Shown here one piece after another: positions 7,689 through 17,600 of a DNA stretch of 64,000 nucleotides. The DNA is from SPDF01 sp963699825. Lineage in GTDB: Bacteria; Gemmatimonadota; Gemmatimonadetes; Gemmatimonadales; GWC2-71-9. The notes under the pieces are model-generated. The model was given only the letters and a program-made list of their open reading frames with translations, was not told the origin of the DNA and ran no database searches. Positions within the stretch are counted from its first letter, which is position 1. Every line of letters begins with the position of its first letter. The stretch is taken from positions 248,001 to 312,000 of the forward strand of contig CAVOVI010000004.1 of the NCBI GenBank assembly GCA_963699825.1, given 5' to 3'. The translations under genes and the position numbers were made by a program.

Positions 7689-8890
7689 GGCAGCGATTCC
7701 CAGCCGGTCCAGGCGACCGGTGCCACGACCACCCGCGTCCCGGGGTGCCCCGCGACAGCCATCGTATCGACGGCCGTGCGATACCCGGGGCGGGCACGGG
7801 CGCGGAGGCGCACCCCCGTCCCCGCGACGAAGCGATCGGCGGCCCGCTGGTTGTCCCAGGCAATGAGCCACACGAGGGCCGGCCCCGCAGCAGTCTGGTA
7901 CAGCCGATAGCGGTCTCCAGCCCAGCCGATCGGAACGGTTGTGCTGACGACTTCGTCTCCGGCCAGGTCCGCGGACAACACGGCGATTCCCATCTCACCG
8001 ATCACATCCGTTTCGCCTGGAGCGGCGCCGACCGTGTCGAGCGGTACATCGACCGGCATGTCACCCCGGGCGTACCGCTGGGGGTGCAACACCTGTTCGG
8101 TCGAGACGGGGATCGCAGCGCCGTAGGGCTGACCCGACTCCGCGCGATTGCGCTCGTACCAGCGAACGAACTCCGCCCCTTCCAGGTAGGGGAAGATCAG
8201 CCCTTCCTGCAGCACCCGAGGGGTCTCCGCGAAGACCTGCATGGAGCCCCGCGCGGTGACGAGCTGTTCCCGAAACGTCTCCCACATCGCGTCGTCGCTC
8301 AGCAGATCCTGCCCCGGCGCCATCATCTTCATCGATGCCAGCGTGGCCTGTCCCTCGAGCATCGCCTGGGCGGCAGACAGCCGGTCGGAGTCGTGCCGCT
8401 GGTGCATGATTGAATCGAGCGCCAGGTAGTCGTATTGGAGCGCGTGGACCATTTCGTGGGCGAGCACGAACTTGAACTGCGCCGATCTTACGTCACTGCC
8501 TTCATAGACAAAGAGCTTGCCAGAGTCAGGGTCAAAGAACCCCGCCACCTGCTCTTCGTAGAGCGCCGTGAGAAGTCGCCCAATGTCGAGGGTGTCCGGC
8601 ACCTGGCCAAGGAGGCGGTAGACGTCGTGCATCGCGGTGAGGCGCTCAGGAGGGAGTTCCTCGTTGAGTTTGGACGCGAGGTACGCGGCGACCTCGGCAC
8701 GGGAGCGAACCGCATACCTCGGCGGTGCCTTGAACGGGAGGCCGACCGTCTCCTCGACGGACGGACGGAGGCTGTCGACCAAACGGCCGATCGCGTCACC
8801 CGACGCACCGGGCGCATCCCCCCGGCAGGCGGCAACCGCCGTCGCGCTGAAGAGCGCGGCGGCTACAACCCGATGTAGGCGGTGTACCAT
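7685..8890 (-). CDS. Putative zinc metallopeptidase lipoprotein
   Basis: The 401-residue product starts at ATG 8890. It has a signal peptide ending in AVAAC, a likely lipobox, so it is probably tethered to a membrane facing the periplasm. An HEMVH zinc-binding motif lies near residue 145, followed about 40 residues later by EGQAT, which could supply the third zinc ligand as in gluzincins. The preceding segment FFDPDSGKLFVYEG is a beta hairpin common upstream of such sites. The substrate is unknown. The start overlaps the 3' end of the prepilin peptidase gene by 28 bases, which suggests coexpression. A non-peptidase role cannot be excluded. Confidence 0.75.
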   Translation of the reverse strand: MVHRLHRVVAAALFSATAVAACRGDAPGASGDAIGRLVDSLRPSVEETVGLPFKAPPRYAVRSRAEVAAYLASKLNEELPPERLTAMHDVYRLLGQVPDTLDIGRLLTALYEEQVAGFFDPDSGKLFVYEGSDVRSAQFKFVLAHEMVHALQYDYLALDSIMHQRHDSDRLSAAQAMLEGQATLASMKMMAPGQDLLSDDAMWETFREQLVTARGSMQVFAETPRVLQEGLIFPYLEGAEFVRWYERNRAESGQPYGAAIPVSTEQVLHPQRYARGDMPVDVPLDTVGAAPGETDVIGEMGIAVLSADLAGDEVVSTTVPIGWAGDRYRLYQTAAGPALVWLIAWDNQRAADRFVAGTGVRLRARARPGYRTAVDTMAVAGHPGTRVVVAPVAWTGWESLP

Positions 8891-9633
8891 GCGATGATGG
8901 CCGGGCCAGCGATCCATGTGGCCACCGCACCGAGGGAGAGGAATACGCCGAAGGGAACCAGCTTCTTCCGGCCCAGGAGGCTGAGCGGCAGGAAGATGAT
9001 CGTGCCGAGCAGCGCGCCGAGGAAGATCGTCAGGAGCACTCCCTGCCAGCCGACGAACGCGCCGACCATCGCCATCATCTTCACGTCGCCGCCACCCATC
9101 GCCTCCTCCTTGAGGATCAGCTGCCCCGCAAATCCAATAAGCCAGAGGATGGAAAAGCCGGTGACGGCGCCGATGAGCGCCGGGAGCAGCATCGAGAGGC
9201 CGCCCGCCAGACCAAACAGCAGGCCGAAGGCGAGCCCACCCCAGGTGAATTCGTCGGGGATGATGTATTCACGGGCATCGGTCAGGGCGATGCCCAGGAG
9301 GATGGTGAAGAAGACGGCGCCGCGCAGCCCCTCGAGTTCGAGCGGATAGGCCCAGGCCATCGCCGCCCAAATCACCCCGGTCAGCAATTCCACGCCAGGA
9401 TACATCGGCGAAATCGGCAGACCGCAGCCCCGGCACTTGCCGCGAAGCAGCAGCCAGGAGAGCACGGGGATGTTGTCGTACCAGGCGATCGGCTTCTCGC
9501 AGCGCGGGCACCGGGAGCGTGGCCGGATGACCGACAACTCTGCGGGCCAGCGGGTGATGCAGACGTTCAGGAAGCTGCCGATCATCAGGCCGACGATTCC
9601 GGCGATGATCGTAACCAGTGATTCAAGCGTCAC
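8863..9633 (-). CDS. pilD: Prepilin leader peptidase / N-methyltransferase (type IV)
   Basis: This inner-membrane aspartic protease cleaves type IV prepilins and type II pseudopilins and methylates the new N-terminus. The 256-residue product begins with the family signature GLMIGSFLNVCITRWP. Four cysteines in RCPRCEKP and KCRGCGLP form the cytoplasmic zinc motif of the methyltransferase domain. The catalytic aspartates lie in ALTDAREYIIPDE and GGGDVKMM, and about seven hydrophobic helices follow. It pairs functionally with the PilB-type ATPase at 57.8-60.0 kb. The start overlaps the SpoU methyltransferase 3' end by 11 bases. Confidence 0.96.
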   Translation of the reverse strand: MTLESLVTIIAGIVGLMIGSFLNVCITRWPAELSVIRPRSRCPRCEKPIAWYDNIPVLSWLLLRGKCRGCGLPISPMYPGVELLTGVIWAAMAWAYPLELEGLRGAVFFTILLGIALTDAREYIIPDEFTWGGLAFGLLFGLAGGLSMLLPALIGAVTGFSILWLIGFAGQLILKEEAMGGGDVKMMAMVGAFVGWQGVLLTIFLGALLGTIIFLPLSLLGRKKLVPFGVFLSLGAVATWIAGPAIIAWYTAYIGL

Positions 9634-10390
9634 GCCGCACCTCGTAGAGGAGGATTCCCGCCGCCACCGCCACGTTCAGCGACTCCACCCCCCCGGTCAG
9701 GGGAATGGAGAGCCGCCGACTCGCCTCTCGTTCGATCTCCGGGCGGATGCCGGCGCCTTCATTGCCGAGCACCAGCGCTACCGGCGCCGTGAGCCGCTGC
9801 CCGCTGGGCCGCTCACCGGTGCTGTCCGTCACCCAGAATGTCGCGCCGAGGCGCTTGGCCCAGGCCAGGCATTCTTCATCGGTCGCGGAGACGGCAGGGA
9901 ATCGGAAGAGCGCCCCCATCGCACCCCGCACGACCTTCGGGTTGGTCAGTTCCGCGGTTCCCTTCAGCGCGATCATCCCGGTGGCGCCAAGCGCCAGTGC
10001 GGTTCGCGCGATGGCGCCGACGTTGCCCGGATCCTGCACGCCGTCCAGCACGACGACGACTTCGCCCGCACGTGGCGTGAGCTTCTCGAGGCTCCACGAC
10101 GGCGGTTCGAACACCGCGATGACGCCCTGCGGATGTTCCGTGTCGGCCAGGCCAGCCAGCGCGCGGTCATCCAGTTCGACGAGCGGGACGCCTGCGGCAG
10201 CGAGGGCGGTTTTGAGGGCCGCGCCCCGTGGAGTAGCTTCCAGCGCGGGTGATACCGCCGCGTGGCGCAGAGGCACTCGGGCAGCCAGCGCCTCTTCGAC
10301 AAGCCGGATCCCCTCCGCCAGCGCCAGGCCGCGCCGTTCGCGGCCACGCCGCAGGCGGAGATCGCGGATCAATGTCTCAAGACCGGCCAC
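9623..10390 (-). CDS. SpoU/TrmH-family RNA 2'-O-methyltransferase
   Basis: The product methylates ribose 2'-OH groups of rRNA or tRNA. The C-terminal SPOUT domain shows all three motifs: LDGVQDPGNVGAIARTALALGA, ALVLGNEGAGI, and IPLTGGVESLNVAVAAGILLYE. The N-terminal part (ALAEGIRLVEEAL) is the substrate-binding L30e-like domain. I start at GTG 10390 because an AGGAG site lies 7 bases upstream and no ATG is suitably placed, giving about 255 residues. It is divergent from thiD with 18 bases between starts. The exact target (for example RlmB- or TsnR-like) cannot be told from sequence alone. Confidence 0.93.
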   Translation of the reverse strand: MAGLETLIRDLRLRRGRERRGLALAEGIRLVEEALAARVPLRHAAVSPALEATPRGAALKTALAAAGVPLVELDDRALAGLADTEHPQGVIAVFEPPSWSLEKLTPRAGEVVVVLDGVQDPGNVGAIARTALALGATGMIALKGTAELTNPKVVRGAMGALFRFPAVSATDEECLAWAKRLGATFWVTDSTGERPSGQRLTAPVALVLGNEGAGIRPEIEREASRRLSIPLTGGVESLNVAVAAGILLYEVRRDA

Positions 10391-10408
10391 AGCCACACTC
10401 CTGACAGG

Positions 10409-11191
10409 ATGAAGATGCAGATCGCGTTGACCATCGCCGGATCCGATTCTGGAGGCGGGGCCGGCATTCAGGCCGACCTCAAGACCTTTCACCAATTCGG
10501 GGTGCACGGCACATCGGTGATCGTCGCGCTCACAGCGCAGAATACCCGCGGCGTGCGTTCAGTGCATCCGGTACCGGCCAGCATGGTCGACGACCAGCTC
10601 GCCGCGCTTGCGGAAGACCTCCCCCCCGCCGCTCTCAAGACAGGCATGCTCGCCAGCGCCGCGCTGGTCACGCAGGTGGTGGATGCGATCCGTCGCTACG
10701 GCTGGTCCCAGGTCGTCGTCGATCCGGTGATGGCCGCCACCTCGGGGGACCGCCTGCTCGACGCGGCGGCCGAAGCCGTGGTGCGGGAATCGCTGCTGCC
10801 GCTGGCGGCCGTGGTCACTCCAAATCTCGCGGAGGCCTCGATCCTCGCCGAGATGAAAGTCGTGGATCTGGCCTCGATGGAAGGGGCCGGCCGACGGATT
10901 CTCGCCCTGGGCGCCGCGGCGGTGCTCGTCAAAGGGGGCCACCTGACGGACGAGACGCTGGTGGATCTCCTGATCACGGCGCGGGGCACACAGCGCTTCG
11001 AACATCCGCGCATCGCGACGACCTCCACCCATGGCACCGGCTGCACCCTGTCCGCCGCCATCACCGCCGGCCTCGCCCTTGGACGCCCGCTCGAGACCGC
11101 CGTCTCCGACGGCATCGCCTACGTGCAGCGTGCGTTGCTCGCCGCGCCGGGGCTCGGCGGCGGGCACGGGCCATTGAATCACCGCGTCTGA
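10409..11191 (+). CDS. thiD: Hydroxymethylpyrimidine/phosphomethylpyrimidine kinase
   Basis: ThiD phosphorylates HMP and HMP-phosphate in thiamine biosynthesis. The 260-residue product begins ALTIAGSDSGGGAGIQADLK, the HMP-binding signature, and has VVDPVMAATSG and the C-terminal STHGTGCTLSAAITAG anion-hole motif of the ribokinase-like fold. Start is ATG 10409 or the Met two codons later (10415). No other thiamine gene is nearby. Its 3' end overlaps the convergent purine nucleoside phosphorylase gene by 13 bases. Confidence 0.96.
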   Translation: MKMQIALTIAGSDSGGGAGIQADLKTFHQFGVHGTSVIVALTAQNTRGVRSVHPVPASMVDDQLAALAEDLPPAALKTGMLASAALVTQVVDAIRRYGWSQVVVDPVMAATSGDRLLDAAAEAVVRESLLPLAAVVTPNLAEASILAEMKVVDLASMEGAGRRILALGAAAVLVKGGHLTDETLVDLLITARGTQRFEHPRIATTSTHGTGCTLSAAITAGLALGRPLETAVSDGIAYVQRALLAAPGLGGGHGPLNHRV

Positions 11192-12000
11192 AGCCGCGCC
11201 ACGATCCCTTCGATCAGGTCACCCAGGCGCTTCCCCACCAGCGCCGCTGTCTCCATCACCTCGGCATGACTGAGCTTGGCGTCTGAAACGCCCGCGGCCG
11301 CATTGGTCACGGTCGAGATCCCGAGGCAACGCATGCCGCGAGCGTTTGCCACGATGACTTCGGGTACGGTACTCATCCCCACGGCATCGGCACCAAGCGT
11401 CCTCAGCATGCGGATTTCAGCCGGCGTTTCGTAACTCGGCCCCAGCAGCGCCGCGTACACTCCCTGTTCCAGCTCGGTTCCCTGCTCACGCGCCACGTCC
11501 AGCGCGAGGGACAGGAGCTCCGGATCGTACGCGGCCGACATGTCGGGAAACCGCTGCTCCCCCGCCACGACGGCTCCTGTCAGCGGATTCTGACCGGTGA
11601 GGTTCAGGTGATCGGTGATCAGCATCAGCGTGCCCGGCTGGAAGGTCGCTCGAATTCCCCCGGCAGCGTTGGTCACGATGAACGTTGTGACGCCCAGTTC
11701 GCCAAAGAGCCGCGCCGGCAGCGCCGCCACATCGGCCGCATGGCCTTCGTACAGGTGGAACCGCCCACTCTGCGCCACCACGGTACGACCCGCCAGACTC
11801 CCGACGACCAGCTCGCCAGAGTGGCCCTGCACCGTCGGCACATGAAAGCCGGGGATCTCTGCGTACGGAATCCGAACCGCGTCGGTCAGCCGTTCGGCCA
11901 GGCCACCGAGGCCGGATCCCAACACGACGGCCACGTCAGGCGTGCGGGTTCCCAGCCGCTTCCGTACCGCGGCCACGGTGGCGGGCAGCGAGACCGCCAT
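11179..12000 (-). CDS. punA: Purine nucleoside phosphorylase
   Basis: The enzyme splits (deoxy)inosine and (deoxy)guanosine with phosphate to base and (deoxy)ribose-1-phosphate. The 273-residue product is a trimeric-type PNP: VVLGSGLGGL, GHSGELV, GRFHLYEGH, TNAAGGI, LGPSYETPAEIRMLR, VGMSTVPEVIVA and VTNAAAG are all present. The Asn in VTN is the residue that favours 6-oxopurines. This fits an adenosine deaminase feeding inosine from the same operon. Its ATG overlaps the CNT transporter stop by one base, so it is the last gene of a coupled five-gene operon. Confidence 0.96.
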   Translation of the reverse strand: MAVSLPATVAAVRKRLGTRTPDVAVVLGSGLGGLAERLTDAVRIPYAEIPGFHVPTVQGHSGELVVGSLAGRTVVAQSGRFHLYEGHAADVAALPARLFGELGVTTFIVTNAAGGIRATFQPGTLMLITDHLNLTGQNPLTGAVVAGEQRFPDMSAAYDPELLSLALDVAREQGTELEQGVYAALLGPSYETPAEIRMLRTLGADAVGMSTVPEVIVANARGMRCLGISTVTNAAAGVSDAKLSHAEVMETAALVGKRLGDLIEGIVARLQTR

Positions 12001-13382
12001 CAGACCAGCATCCCGGCCAGAGACGCGGACATGAACGCGGCGAGGTTGCCGGCGATCATGGCCCGGAGCCCAAGCTTCGCAATCTCGCCGCGGCGCTCAG
12101 GGGCCAGGCCACCGATACCGCCGATCTGGATGGCGATCGACGAGAAGTTTGCGAAGCCGAGGAGGGCATAGGTGGTGATAATGGCACTTCGGGGAGCCAG
12201 GGTGATGCCGGTGCCGAGATCGCTGGAAAACTGTGCGTACGCCACGAACTCGTTCAATGACGCCTTGATGCCGATGAGGCCGCCGACATAGGTGCTGTCG
12301 GCCCAGGGGACCCCCATCACCCAGGTCAGCGGGCGCAGCAGTTGGCCAAGAATGTATTGGAGGCTGAGGGGCGTGCCGGTGAGGTGGAGCACCGATGTCC
12401 CGAACCACTGCAGCCCGAAGTTGATCAACGCCACCAGCGCGACAAAGGCCATCAGCATCGCCGCGACATTGATGGCCAGCTGGACGCCCTGGGCGGCGCC
12501 GCCGGCCGCCGCGTCGATGACATTCGACTCCGTCCGCTCGATCTCCATCTTGAGCGTGCCCTTGGTGAGGGGCTCGCCGACTTCCGGCCGGATGATCTTC
12601 GAGAGGATCAGGCCGGCGGGCGCGTTCATCACGCTGGCCGCCAGCAGGTGGGCCGCGATACCGGGGAAGGACCCCTGCAACATCCCGACGAATGCGGCAA
12701 GGACGCCGCCGGCGACCGTCGCGAAACCGCCGACCATGACCGTGTTCAGCTCGGACGAGGTGAAGGTCTTCACGAATGGCTTGATGAGGAGCGGCGCCTC
12801 TGTCTGGCCCAGGAAGATGTTGCCGGCCGCCGAAAGCGTCTCCGCCCCGGAGGTGCGCAGGGTCTTCTGCATGACCCAGGCGATCCCCTTGACGATCACC
12901 TGCATGATGCCGAGGTAGTAGAGCACCGACATCAGTGCGGAGAAGAAGATGATGGTCGGCAGCACGTTGAAGGCGAAGAAGGCGCCGGTGTTGGCGACGA
13001 ACCCCGCCGTCGTATCCAGGCTGCCGCCGGGGCCCGGCACCCCAACGGGCACGGTCGACTGCACCAGGTTGCCGAAGACGAACCGCGCTCCCTGTTCCTG
13101 GAATCCAAGGAGGCCGGTGATGGCACGCCCCGCGAAGTTGAAGACGGCCTTGCCGGGAGCCGTCTTGAGCACGAGCACGCCGAAGAGTGCCTGCAGCCCG
13201 AGCCCGGTAAACACCAGGCGCCAGTCGATCTTCTTCCGGTCGTACGACAGCAGCACGGCCAGCCCGATCATCGTGGCAATGCCGACCAACCCGACGAGGC
13301 GGCTGGCCAGCGGTGTGTCGAGCCCCGCCTGCGCCGCGACGAGTCGCTCGGCGGCCGTCTGCAGGAGTGCGAGCGCGTTCAT
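12000..13382 (-). CDS. nupC: Concentrative nucleoside transporter (NupC/CNT family)
   Basis: The 460-residue inner-membrane protein imports nucleosides with a coupled cation. It shows the CNT order: N-terminal helices (LVGIATMIGLAVLLSYDRKK), the helical-hairpin region, then GNIFLGQTEAPLLIKPFV, the substrate-binding signature with Gln-Thr-Glu, and the C-terminal EFVAYAQF and RSAIITTYALLGFANFSSIAIQIG segments. Its ATG overlaps the adenosine deaminase stop by 4 bases and its stop overlaps the PNP start. Context makes purine (deoxy)nucleosides the likely cargo. Confidence 0.95.
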   Translation of the reverse strand: MNALALLQTAAERLVAAQAGLDTPLASRLVGLVGIATMIGLAVLLSYDRKKIDWRLVFTGLGLQALFGVLVLKTAPGKAVFNFAGRAITGLLGFQEQGARFVFGNLVQSTVPVGVPGPGGSLDTTAGFVANTGAFFAFNVLPTIIFFSALMSVLYYLGIMQVIVKGIAWVMQKTLRTSGAETLSAAGNIFLGQTEAPLLIKPFVKTFTSSELNTVMVGGFATVAGGVLAAFVGMLQGSFPGIAAHLLAASVMNAPAGLILSKIIRPEVGEPLTKGTLKMEIERTESNVIDAAAGGAAQGVQLAINVAAMLMAFVALVALINFGLQWFGTSVLHLTGTPLSLQYILGQLLRPLTWVMGVPWADSTYVGGLIGIKASLNEFVAYAQFSSDLGTGITLAPRSAIITTYALLGFANFSSIAIQIGGIGGLAPERRGEIAKLGLRAMIAGNLAAFMSASLAGMLV

Positions 13383-14404
13383 CGGATGTCCCCGAGGGCG
13401 GCGCCCACATCGGCGAGAAGCGCCTGCCGGTCCGGCCAGGGCAGGAACGAGGACCCAAACGCGTTCAGGATCATCCGGTCGATCTCCTCACGGGAGAAGC
13501 CAAGCTCGGTGTGGGCCAGCCAGTACTCGTGGGACAGCGACGTCCCGCTCATCAGCCAGCTGTCGGTACACAGCGTCACGTTGAGGCCGGCGTCGAAATA
13601 GCGCCGGACGGGATGGTCGGCGATCCGCGGCACGACGCGCGTCTGCAGGTTGCTGCTGAGGTTGGTCTCGATCAGGATGCGCCGGTCCCGCACGTAGTCC
13701 TGCAAGTCCGGATCTTCCGCGAGCCTGGTCCCGTGACCCAGCCGGTTGGCGTGGCACACCCGGATGGCCTCGGCCACCGATTCGGGGCCGGCGGCCTCGC
13801 CGGCGTGCACGGTGATGCCGAGCCCTCCCGCCAGCGCGGCGTCGAAGGCGGCCCGGTGGACACCCGGCGGGCGGCCGTGCTCCCCGCCGGCCAGGTCGAA
13901 GCCAATCACACCGTGCGCGCGATTCGCCACCGACCGCTGGGCGATTCGGAGGGACGTTTCCGGGTCGTAGTGGCGAAGCGTGCAGTTGATGATGCCCACT
14001 CGAACCCCGAAGTCCCGCTCACCTCGGGAAAGGCCCCGCCACTCCGCGGCAATGATCTCGTCGAGGGTCAACCCGGCTCGCGTGCTCAATTCCGGGCAGT
14101 ACCGAACCTCGAGCAGGCGGAGGTTGTCAGCCGCGGCGTCCTCCACCATCTCGTAGGCGACCCGTTCAATCGCCTCGGGTGTCTGTAACAGGGCGATCGT
14201 GACGTCAAACCGCCGGAGGTAGTCCTCGAGATTGGCGGCATCGTCAACGAGCATGTAGCGGCGGAGCTGCTCCAGGTCCCGCGTGGGCAGGGCCACACCA
14301 GCCGCAGTCGCGAGATCGACCATGGTTGCAGGTCGGAGCGAGCCGTCCAGGTGTACATGCAATTCCGCTTTGGGGAGGCGGTGGATGAGCTCAGGCGTCA
14401 GCAT
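13379..14404 (-). CDS. add: Adenosine deaminase
   Basis: The enzyme converts (deoxy)adenosine to (deoxy)inosine. The 341-residue product has the metal-binding start LPKAELHVHLDGS, HAGEA with zinc-ligand His and catalytic Glu, and RLGHGTRL. The metal-Asp motif reads CTDSWLMSGTSLS, not the classic TDDP. A TDN/TDS variant with MSGTSL is known in some bacterial adenosine deaminases, so the purine N7 contact may differ. Nucleoside operon context favours adenosine over aminodeoxyfutalosine as substrate. It overlaps the 80-aa gene by 14 bases upstream and nupC by 4 bases downstream. Confidence 0.9.
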   Translation of the reverse strand: MLTPELIHRLPKAELHVHLDGSLRPATMVDLATAAGVALPTRDLEQLRRYMLVDDAANLEDYLRRFDVTIALLQTPEAIERVAYEMVEDAAADNLRLLEVRYCPELSTRAGLTLDEIIAAEWRGLSRGERDFGVRVGIINCTLRHYDPETSLRIAQRSVANRAHGVIGFDLAGGEHGRPPGVHRAAFDAALAGGLGITVHAGEAAGPESVAEAIRVCHANRLGHGTRLAEDPDLQDYVRDRRILIETNLSSNLQTRVVPRIADHPVRRYFDAGLNVTLCTDSWLMSGTSLSHEYWLAHTELGFSREEIDRMILNAFGSSFLPWPDRQALLADVGAALGDIR

Positions 14405-14633
14405 CGGCCCCGCCGCCGCGCCGGGCGCTCACTGCCACCCGCAGGATGGCGCCGCTGACGAGCACCGCATCGGGGGCAACCGGCAGGCCGCGTGCATCTG
14501 TGATGCTTACCGAGACCGCATCGGCTCGGGCCGCAAGGGCCGGATCGTGCTGCGCCGCCGCCATCGCCGCGGTTTCCCCGCGGGGGAGCAGGATGCGGTG
14601 GCCGTTGACGAAGACGGGAATGGTGTCTGTCAT
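14391..14633 (-). CDS. 80-aa protein coupled to nucleoside operon, function unknown
   Basis: The 80-residue product is embedded between the 5'-nucleotidase (4-base overlap) and adenosine deaminase (14-base overlap), so it is almost certainly expressed with them. It has no signal peptide. The pattern VFVNGHRILLPRGETAAMA, a helix, then VSVSITDARGLPV and AILRVAVSARR alternates strands and one helix in a way that resembles small beta-grasp proteins. It lacks cysteines for an iron-sulfur cluster and lacks a clean terminal Gly-Gly. I do not recognise a named family. A regulatory or accessory role in nucleoside use is inferred from position only. Confidence 0.75.
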   Translation of the reverse strand: MTDTIPVFVNGHRILLPRGETAAMAAAQHDPALAARADAVSVSITDARGLPVAPDAVLVSGAILRVAVSARRGGGADADA

Positions 14634-17600
14634 CGGGAAGGAATGAACCGGGCGTCCTCGGGCGGGCGAACGGGCCGAGACAGGCGGCGGAGGTAGAGCT
14701 CCATGAGGGCGATGTCGCTCATCCCGCCGGGAGTGCGCGGCAGCCCGCGGAGCACCGTGAAGCCGTCCTGGCCGTCGGCAACGAACGAATTCACCGCGAG
14801 GGTGTAGTGCTCCTTGTCGCGGAGCTTCTTGCCGTCGGCGAGCCGGATGTCGCGCACGCGCTGGCCGGCGGGCCGGCGCATGTCGTACGTCACCCGCATG
14901 CCGGACACGTGGGCGTCGGGCCCCGAGTCGTGGATGCCCTGCTCCACCGCCTGCCGCAGCTGGGCTCCGGTCACGGTCACTGTCACGGCGTCGTTCTGGA
15001 AAGGCATCACCCTGAACAGCTGACCGTAGGTGAGGGGACCGGCCGCGACATCGGCGCGAATGCCGCCGTTGTTGACGAGGGCGACATCCGTTCGCAGGAC
15101 GTTCCGGAAGGCATCCGCCATGAGGTTGCCGAGCGGATACTGCTCACCGGAGCGCGGGAGCGGGAGCGCGATGTCGGTGATGATCCGATTTGCCAGGCTG
15201 TCGGTGGTTTGAACCGACCGGGCGACGAGCGCTGACAGCGCGGAGTCGGGGGTGACCTGGTCGACCCACACCGTCCGCACATCCACGTCAATCTTCCGGG
15301 CGCCATCCGCCGTGCGGATGATGTCGACGACACCGACTGCGCTGCCGTTGTTCCGCGCCTGCACAATCGGCACGCCGTTCCGCTCCGCGTCTATGAGCGT
15401 GTGGCTGTGCCCTGAGACGATCACGTCGACGCTGCCGGGGGGGAGCGACTGTGCCATGTCGAAGACCTCCCCGGCACAGGCGAGCGAGTCACAGCGCCCG
15501 CCGGAGTGCGTGAGCAACACCAGGAAGTCGGGATTGGCGCCGCGCGCCTCCTCCACGGCGTCCTTGATGGACTCGTACCCCGCGCCGAAGGTGAGGCCGG
15601 CGATGTTGTGCGGAGCGACGATCGCCTTGGTTTCGCTGGTGATGAACCCGACCACCGCGACCTGGTATATGCCGGCGCGCACCATCCGCCAGGGCGTCAC
15701 CCAGTCCGGGCGCCGTCCGGTCAGGGAGTCGAAGATGTTCGCCGCCACCCATGGGTAGTCCGATTCCCGCATCCGGGCGCGGAGCGTGTCCACCGACCAG
15801 TCAAAGTCGTGATTCCCGATGGCGGCCGCCTGGATCCCCATCAGGTCGAACGCCTCGATGGTCGTCCTGCCGTAGTTGAGGTTCGATTGCAGTGTGCCCT
15901 GCATCTCGTCGCCCCCGTCGAGTCGCAAGGTCGTGCAGTGGCATTGGGCAGCGAGGGAGTCCATCGTCGCGTCAACCGCGGCGGCGCCCCCGACCAGTCG
16001 ACCATCCGACCAGTTGTAGACCCTGGGCTCGAGTGCGCCGTGGAAGTCGTTGATCGTCAGGATCCGCAGTTGCAGCGTGTCCCGGGCAGGCGGGCGCGTC
16101 AGCAACCTGGCAGAGGTCAACGCCGGCGGCGGGGCGATCCGCCAGTTCCGCACCGCGAATTGTGTCGGATCGATTTGCCCGCGTCGCCGGAGGTCGGCCA
16201 CGAGGAGTTCGCGCACACTCTCGTTCTGGTCGTAGACGAGCGGCGCGCCGCGGAGCGACTCAAACCCTCCCCCGCCCTCCTGCCGATAGCTGTTCAGCGC
16301 CATCGTGTACGTCGCCGAGGGGATGACGTCGCGTCCGTTCACCCGAAGCCCGTGGACGCGGCTGCCGATGGGCCGGGAGAGGTCCAGCTCGTACTCCGCA
16401 CCGGACACGACATCGAAGTTGTAACCCGGGATGGTCGGATCGGTCCCGACCTTGCCGGTCGAGTCCATGGTGTAGTACTGCGCACTCTCTTCCAGGTAGG
16501 CCGCCAGCTGCAGGCCGGTGATCCGGATGCCCCGGAGGGTGTTCTCGTAGGGGTACACCCCTGCCACGTCGGCGAGGCGGACCTCTCCCGCCGGCAAGCC
16601 AGCGCGGGGATTGAAGACTGCCGTGGACGCCAGGTCCGTTCCGGCCCGCCGGCGCTGCACGTCATTGATCCAGGTCGTGAGCGGAACCGCCTCGACCCGT
16701 CCGTCCCGGCCAGGCATCGCCCCCGTCGCAATGGCCAGTGGAGTGGCGGCCCACAACCGGACCTCGTCCTGCGCCTCAGCTACCCGGCGAAACCGGCCTG
16801 GAGGGGGCTCGATCCCGGCCAGGTCAATCTGCTCACCCCGAATCCGGGCGACCCGCCACCGTCCACCGTCGCGGAGCAGATCCACATGCGCGATCGCCAA
16901 CGTCTGCGCGTAGGGCTTGGGCTGGATGAAGTGGACGCCATTCAGGACGGAGTCCCGCATCTGGCGATGGGAGTGGCCAACGACAACCAGGTCCGGGCGG
17001 ACCGCGCCCGCGGCGAGCGTGGCCGCGACATTTTCCGGCCCCACGCCGAGCGAGTCGTAGGAACTGGCGCCGTCCATCCCGCTGTGAATCAAGGTGATGA
17101 CGAAGTCGGCCTGCTGCCGGAGCCTAGCGAGTTCCCCAGGGGCCGTCGCTCCGATGCGTTCGACCTCCGCCTGGCCGCGCACGTTGTTCCGATCCCACAC
17201 CATGACGCCGGGGGTGGTGAATCCTGTCACTCCGATCCGGACCCCCTGGCGGAGCAAGACCGTTTGTCGCGGGAACATCGGATCGCCCGACGGCTCGTTC
17301 CTGATGTTCGCGCTGACGACGCTGAACGACGCGCGGCGCAGCATTTCGCGGAGTGGCCCGACGCCCGAAGTTGAAGTCGTGATTGCCCGGGGTCGCGACG
17401 TCGTACCCGAGCTGGTTCATCACGTCCACGATTGGGTTCGGATCCCGGGGCGCAACCTGCGCGAAGTAGGCCGCAAACGGGTCGCCCTGAAGCAGGTCGC
17501 CGGCATCCACCAGAATCACCTGATCCGGATAGGCGGCCCGAAGCGAGTCGATGGGCCGAGCCGCCCGGACCAGACCTCCGGCCCACGGGCGATCGTTCAC

